The position numbers and the translations under genes were made by a program. From Lamprocystis purpurea (GTDB lineage: Bacteria > Pseudomonadota > Gammaproteobacteria > Chromatiales > Chromatiaceae): DNA of 8,919 bases. Numbering within the stretch: position 1 is the stretch's first letter; the number at the start of each line of letters is the position of its first letter. The notes under the pieces were generated by a model. The model saw only the letters and a list, made by a program, of their open reading frames with translations, searched no databases and was not told the DNA's origin. This document shows positions 6,665 through 8,919 of the stretch, piece by piece. The DNA lies in contig DYRB01000097.1 of NCBI GenBank assembly GCA_020718945.1, positions 1-8,919 on the forward strand. The letters are read 5' to 3'.

Positions 6665-6694
6665 AGCATAACCGACGCCACCCGAGGGGGGCAA
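6665..6694 (-). promoter_or_regulatory. Putative promoter for the SH3-M48 operon
   Basis: On the minus strand, TTGCCC (6694-6689) and TATGCT (6670-6665) are 18 bases apart, each matching 4 of 6 consensus positions. This would place the start near 6658 and leave a leader of about 35 bases before the SH3 start codon. It lies in the 156-base gap after yqhA, where an independent promoter is plausible. Pattern-based only. Confidence 0.35.
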
Positions 6695-6779
6695 TCCGGT
6701 TCGCCGGCCTGGGCGGCCCCAGGGTCGCTGCCAACGACCGGGTCACGACTAGCTGACGCGGTCGCACCGACCCGGGCGA

Positions 6780-7325
6780 TCAGTGCCCGTCGTCCTGATC
6801 TGAGGACTGAGGCGCGTGGGGGGTCTTCTTATCGGCCGTGATGCGGTCCATGACGGCGAACAGGACCCCCGAGACGACAAAGGTCATATGGATACCCACC
6901 TTCCAGGCGAGTTGTTCATTGCTCATGCTCTCCACGTGCATGAAGGCCTTGAGCAATTCAATACCGGAAATGGCGACGATGGAGCCGATGAGCTTCATTT
7001 TCAGTTCGGCAAAGCCGACATGGCCCATCCAGGTCGGGCGGTCCTCATGATCCCCGGTGTCGATCCGCGACACGAAGTTCTCGTAACCGGCAAACACGAT
7101 GATGATCAACAGGTTGGCGACCATGACCACGTCGATCAGGGAGAGCAGACCGATGATCACGTCACTCTCATCCGCGGTGAATACCAGGGGCACGAAATGG
7201 ATGAACTCCTTGACGAACTTGACCAACAGGAGCGCGAGTGCCGCCACCAGGCCGAGGTAGAACGGGGCCAGCAGCCAGCGGCTTCCGAAGATCAGGACCT
7301 CAATGAGGTGTTCGAACTGCTTCAT
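6780..7325 (-). CDS. yqhA: YqhA family (UPF0114) inner-membrane protein
   Basis: A 181-residue membrane protein of the YqhA/UPF0114 family (TIGR00645), slightly longer than E. coli YqhA because of a polar tail (about 163-181, rich in Lys, Gln, Ser, Asp). Four hydrophobic segments are visible, near 15-37, 55-79, 111-127 and 141-160. Family-typical stretches are the N-terminal FEHLIEVLIFGSRWLLAPFY, SLIDVVMVANLLIIIVFAGY and ENFVSRID (82-89), and WMGHVGFAELKMKL (99-112). The ATG at 7325 is preceded by GGAG with 8-base spacing. The molecular function is not established. It has a 156-base gap to the SH3 gene and 500 non-coding bases upstream, so it may be its own transcription unit. Confidence 0.95.
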   Translation of the reverse strand: MKQFEHLIEVLIFGSRWLLAPFYLGLVAALALLLVKFVKEFIHFVPLVFTADESDVIIGLLSLIDVVMVANLLIIIVFAGYENFVSRIDTGDHEDRPTWMGHVGFAELKMKLIGSIVAISGIELLKAFMHVESMSNEQLAWKVGIHMTFVVSGVLFAVMDRITADKKTPHAPQSSDQDDGH

Positions 7326-7492
7326 CAGGGATACTCCAGGGTAATGGAAAAGAGAAGGTCCGGCGGCGTGCGGGGACCTGACTTTCGGTGCAAGGCCAGC
7401 GGCGACTCAGCGGACAGCTTTGATCGAAGGGTTCAGGCGCGAGGCTCAGGGTCACCGTGACATCATTGCGACAACCGACTTGCGGATTCCGG

Positions 7493-7527
7493 AAGCGCCT
7501 CAGGCAAGCGCCTCAGGCAAGCGCCTC
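7493..7527. repeat. 13-base tandem repeat, 2.7 copies
   Basis: AAGCGCCTCAGGC occurs at 7493-7505 and again at 7506-7518 without mismatch, then AAGCGCCTC at 7519-7527. Each unit contains the short palindrome GCCT-C-AGGC. It lies in the non-coding region about 170 bases upstream of yqhA. It may be a slippage-prone tract or a small operator array. Confidence 0.85.
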
Positions 7528-7576
7528 GTGTGCGGAGACTGGATGCCCCGCCGTCATCGACGGTGCCAGGGCGTTG

Positions 7577-7606
7577 AAAAAAGGTGGGTCCCGGGGCCGC
7601 GCCCCG
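7577..7606 (-). terminator. Possible weak terminator downstream of the porin
   Basis: On the minus strand a GC stem (CGGGGC / GCCCCG, bases 7606-7592, 3-base loop) is followed after 9 bases by T6 (7582-7577). The stem and T run are farther apart than in a canonical intrinsic terminator, and it lies about 220 bases past the porin stop codon. Low confidence. Confidence 0.3.
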
Positions 7607-7619
7607 CGAATCGGGGGGA

Positions 7620-7642
7620 TCGAATGACAGGGTGGCATTCGA
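7620..7642. repeat. 7-bp inverted repeat TCGAATG/CATTCGA
   Basis: TCGAATG (7620-7626) and CATTCGA (7636-7642) are perfect inverted arms around a 9-base spacer, in the non-coding region downstream of the porin. It could be an RNA hairpin or a dimer-binding operator; no further support is visible. Confidence 0.5.
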
Positions 7643-7825
7643 ACAGGCCGAGTACAGCAGGGGCCTCAGGCGCGACGGGGCGGCAGCATAGCCGCGAGGG
7701 CCGGCAACCGCAAGTTAACCGGGAGCCGCCCCCTCGCCCGGATTGTCTCAGCAGCGGGCGCCTGCTCCAACGATACCGAGTCGTGAACCGACGGACAGGC
7801 GACAGCCGCCAACCCATGGGGCGAG

Positions 7826-8919
7826 CTAATAGGCCAGCGCCACCTCGGCGCGCGGGAAGTAGGACCCGTCCTGCCGATTCGCGGCATAGAAGTCCCCGGG
7901 GGCCAGGTACTCGGCTACCAGGTGACCGGAGACGTGCTTGTTGAACTTGGTCTTGAGCCAGGCACCGAACAGGTGGCCGCGGAAGGTCCCGTCCCGGCTG
8001 ATGTTGGCCCACTGGGCCGGGGTGCGGGCGCTCTCCTGGTTGGCCCAGAGGGCGTTGTAGTCGAGCAGGGCCTCGGTAGTGGGGTGGAGCTTGGCCGCCC
8101 AGCCCAGGTTCAGGCGCGTGAGGTTGGTCGCCTGGCCGACGCGGCTGTCCAGGGGCCACTGGTAGATATACAGCTCGCTCCACTGGGGCCAGCGGCCCCA
8201 CAGGGGGTCGAAGGCCTCGTTGGTGGCGGTGTCCGGGTCATCGCCGGAGAGGTATTCCAGGTCCAGGTGCAGCCGATTGGCCAGCTTGTCGTTGAAGGCA
8301 TAGACCAACCGCCCATTGAACCCCAGGGCCGAGATGTCCTGGCGCTGGGCCCCCGGGTAGGGGCTGTTGTCCCCCCACTGGCCGGCCGCCTCGGCGCGCA
8401 GGGTCCAGTTGGGGGTGAGTTTGGCGTCGAGGCGGGCCCCCAGGGTATAGACCTCGCCGTCGTCCGCCGGGGAGGGGAAGGGTGCGCCGTTGTTGACCCG
8501 AATGTTCCTCGGGGTATCGTTGGGGTCGTTCCCCTTGTAGATGAAATAGCCGTCCAGGTCCGCGTCCTTGATCAGGGACTTGTTGCGGGCGTAGAGGATG
8601 GCCCCGGTCTCGGACTGCTCGGTCTGGTCTTCGATGTCGCCGTTGAGCGGCTTCGGAAAGCGGTCGGTGGTGGCGTATTGGTCGATGTAGATCAGGTCGA
8701 TGGTGGTCTTGGTGGACTCTGCCGCGTAGGTCGCCCGGGCCGCGTCCAGATAGGAGGTCCGGGACCCGTCGATGGGGGTCCCGTTCATGACCAGCCAGCC
8801 GTCGCCCAGGCGGATGTCCTGGCGCCCGGCCTTGATGGACAGGGGCGAGTCGCCCACCAGCAACCCGAGCATGATGGCGATGCGCATGACCAGCACGCTG
8901 GGTTCACTGCCGGCCTTGC
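7826..8919 (-). CDS. Alginate-export-type outer-membrane porin (5' end cut off)
   Basis: The C-terminal 363 residues of an outer-membrane beta-barrel; the frame is open to the right edge, so signal peptide and first strands are missing. The segment SIKAGRQDIRLGDGWLV early in the visible part and the alternating aromatic/polar strands throughout (for example LANRLHLDLEYLSGDD and HLFGAWLKTKFNKHVSGHLV) match the alginate-export (AlgE-like) family. The last strand ends FPRAEVALAY with a terminal aromatic residue, the signal used by the BAM machinery. Family members are used for many substrates besides alginate, and no alginate synthesis gene is visible, so the substrate is open. Internal GTG and ATG codons near 8896 are not the true start because the protein continues upstream in frame. 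The gene is followed by 500 non-coding bases, suggesting an independent transcription unit. Confidence 0.85.
   Translation of the reverse strand, partial: KAGSEPSVLVMRIAIMLGLLVGDSPLSIKAGRQDIRLGDGWLVMNGTPIDGSRTSYLDAARATYAAESTKTTIDLIYIDQYATTDRFPKPLNGDIEDQTEQSETGAILYARNKSLIKDADLDGYFIYKGNDPNDTPRNIRVNNGAPFPSPADDGEVYTLGARLDAKLTPNWTLRAEAAGQWGDNSPYPGAQRQDISALGFNGRLVYAFNDKLANRLHLDLEYLSGDDPDTATNEAFDPLWGRWPQWSELYIYQWPLDSRVGQATNLTRLNLGWAAKLHPTTEALLDYNALWANQESARTPAQWANISRDGTFRGHLFGAWLKTKFNKHVSGHLVAEYLAPGDFYAANRQDGSYFPRAEVALAY

Larger units (their letters stand above)
7326..7825. other. 500-base non-coding region between porin and yqhA
   Basis: No protein-coding frame looks real here; the open frames are extensions of antisense frames of the porin. 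It contains a 13-base tandem repeat (7493-7527), an inverted repeat GTCAC-C-GTGAC (7451-7461), a GC hairpin beside an A6 run (7577-7606) and a TCGAATG/CATTCGA inverted repeat (7620-7642). It must hold the 3' end of the porin transcript and the promoter and leader of yqhA. I could not pick a convincing -10/-35 pair for yqhA. An unannotated small RNA is possible but not shown. Confidence 0.5.

Noticed and set aside
6624..6767. ATG at 6767 as the SH3 protein start
   Set aside because: It places 48 Arg/Pro-rich residues before a clean signal peptide and covers the putative promoter.
7554..8201. 215-residue minus-strand frame overlapping the porin end
   Set aside because: Pro/Arg-rich composition and overlap in another frame with the recognisable porin; it is a shadow.

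Overview
The window is GC-rich DNA (roughly two thirds G+C by eye) with tightly packed genes. It reads as a gammaproteobacterial chromosome, possibly a purple sulfur bacterium or relative (Chromatiales). That assignment is an inference from gene families, base composition and a REP-like palindrome; no rRNA or other marker gene is present. I see no tRNA, rRNA, CRISPR array, transposase or integrase.

Layout. Positions 1-1272 are read on the plus strand: a complete GFA/CENP-V-type zinc protein (15-410), a gene-poor stretch, a putative promoter (574-602) with a tiny ORF (627-728), and a JAMM/MPN-like metalloprotease gene (809-1272) broken by a one-base shift exactly at its HxHP metal motif. From 1250 to the right edge every gene is on the minus strand. 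In transcription order these are: an alginate-export-type outer-membrane porin cut by the window edge (7826-8919), a 500-base non-coding stretch, yqhA (6780-7325), an SH3-domain periplasmic protein (6126-6623) overlapping by GTGA with an M48 lipoprotein metalloprotease (5200-6129), a CHASE2-type adenylate cyclase (3103-5130), and an MscS-type channel with a C-terminal cyclic-nucleotide-binding domain (1250-2848). The 254-base gap between cyclase and channel carries a REP-like double hairpin and three 10-base iterations.

How the genes may work together. The minus-strand genes all encode envelope proteins. The cyclase has a periplasmic sensor and a complete class III catalytic residue set of the adenylate-cyclase type (Lys/Thr). 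The next gene downstream is a mechanosensitive-type channel whose nucleotide-binding cassette resembles that of cAMP-binding MloK1. This suggests a local circuit: an envelope signal raises cAMP, which modulates the MscS-type channel. The SH3/M48 pair upstream, with its own putative promoter, looks like an envelope quality-control unit that may be co-transcribed with the cyclase. The pairing is seen in the sequence; the circuit is a hypothesis.
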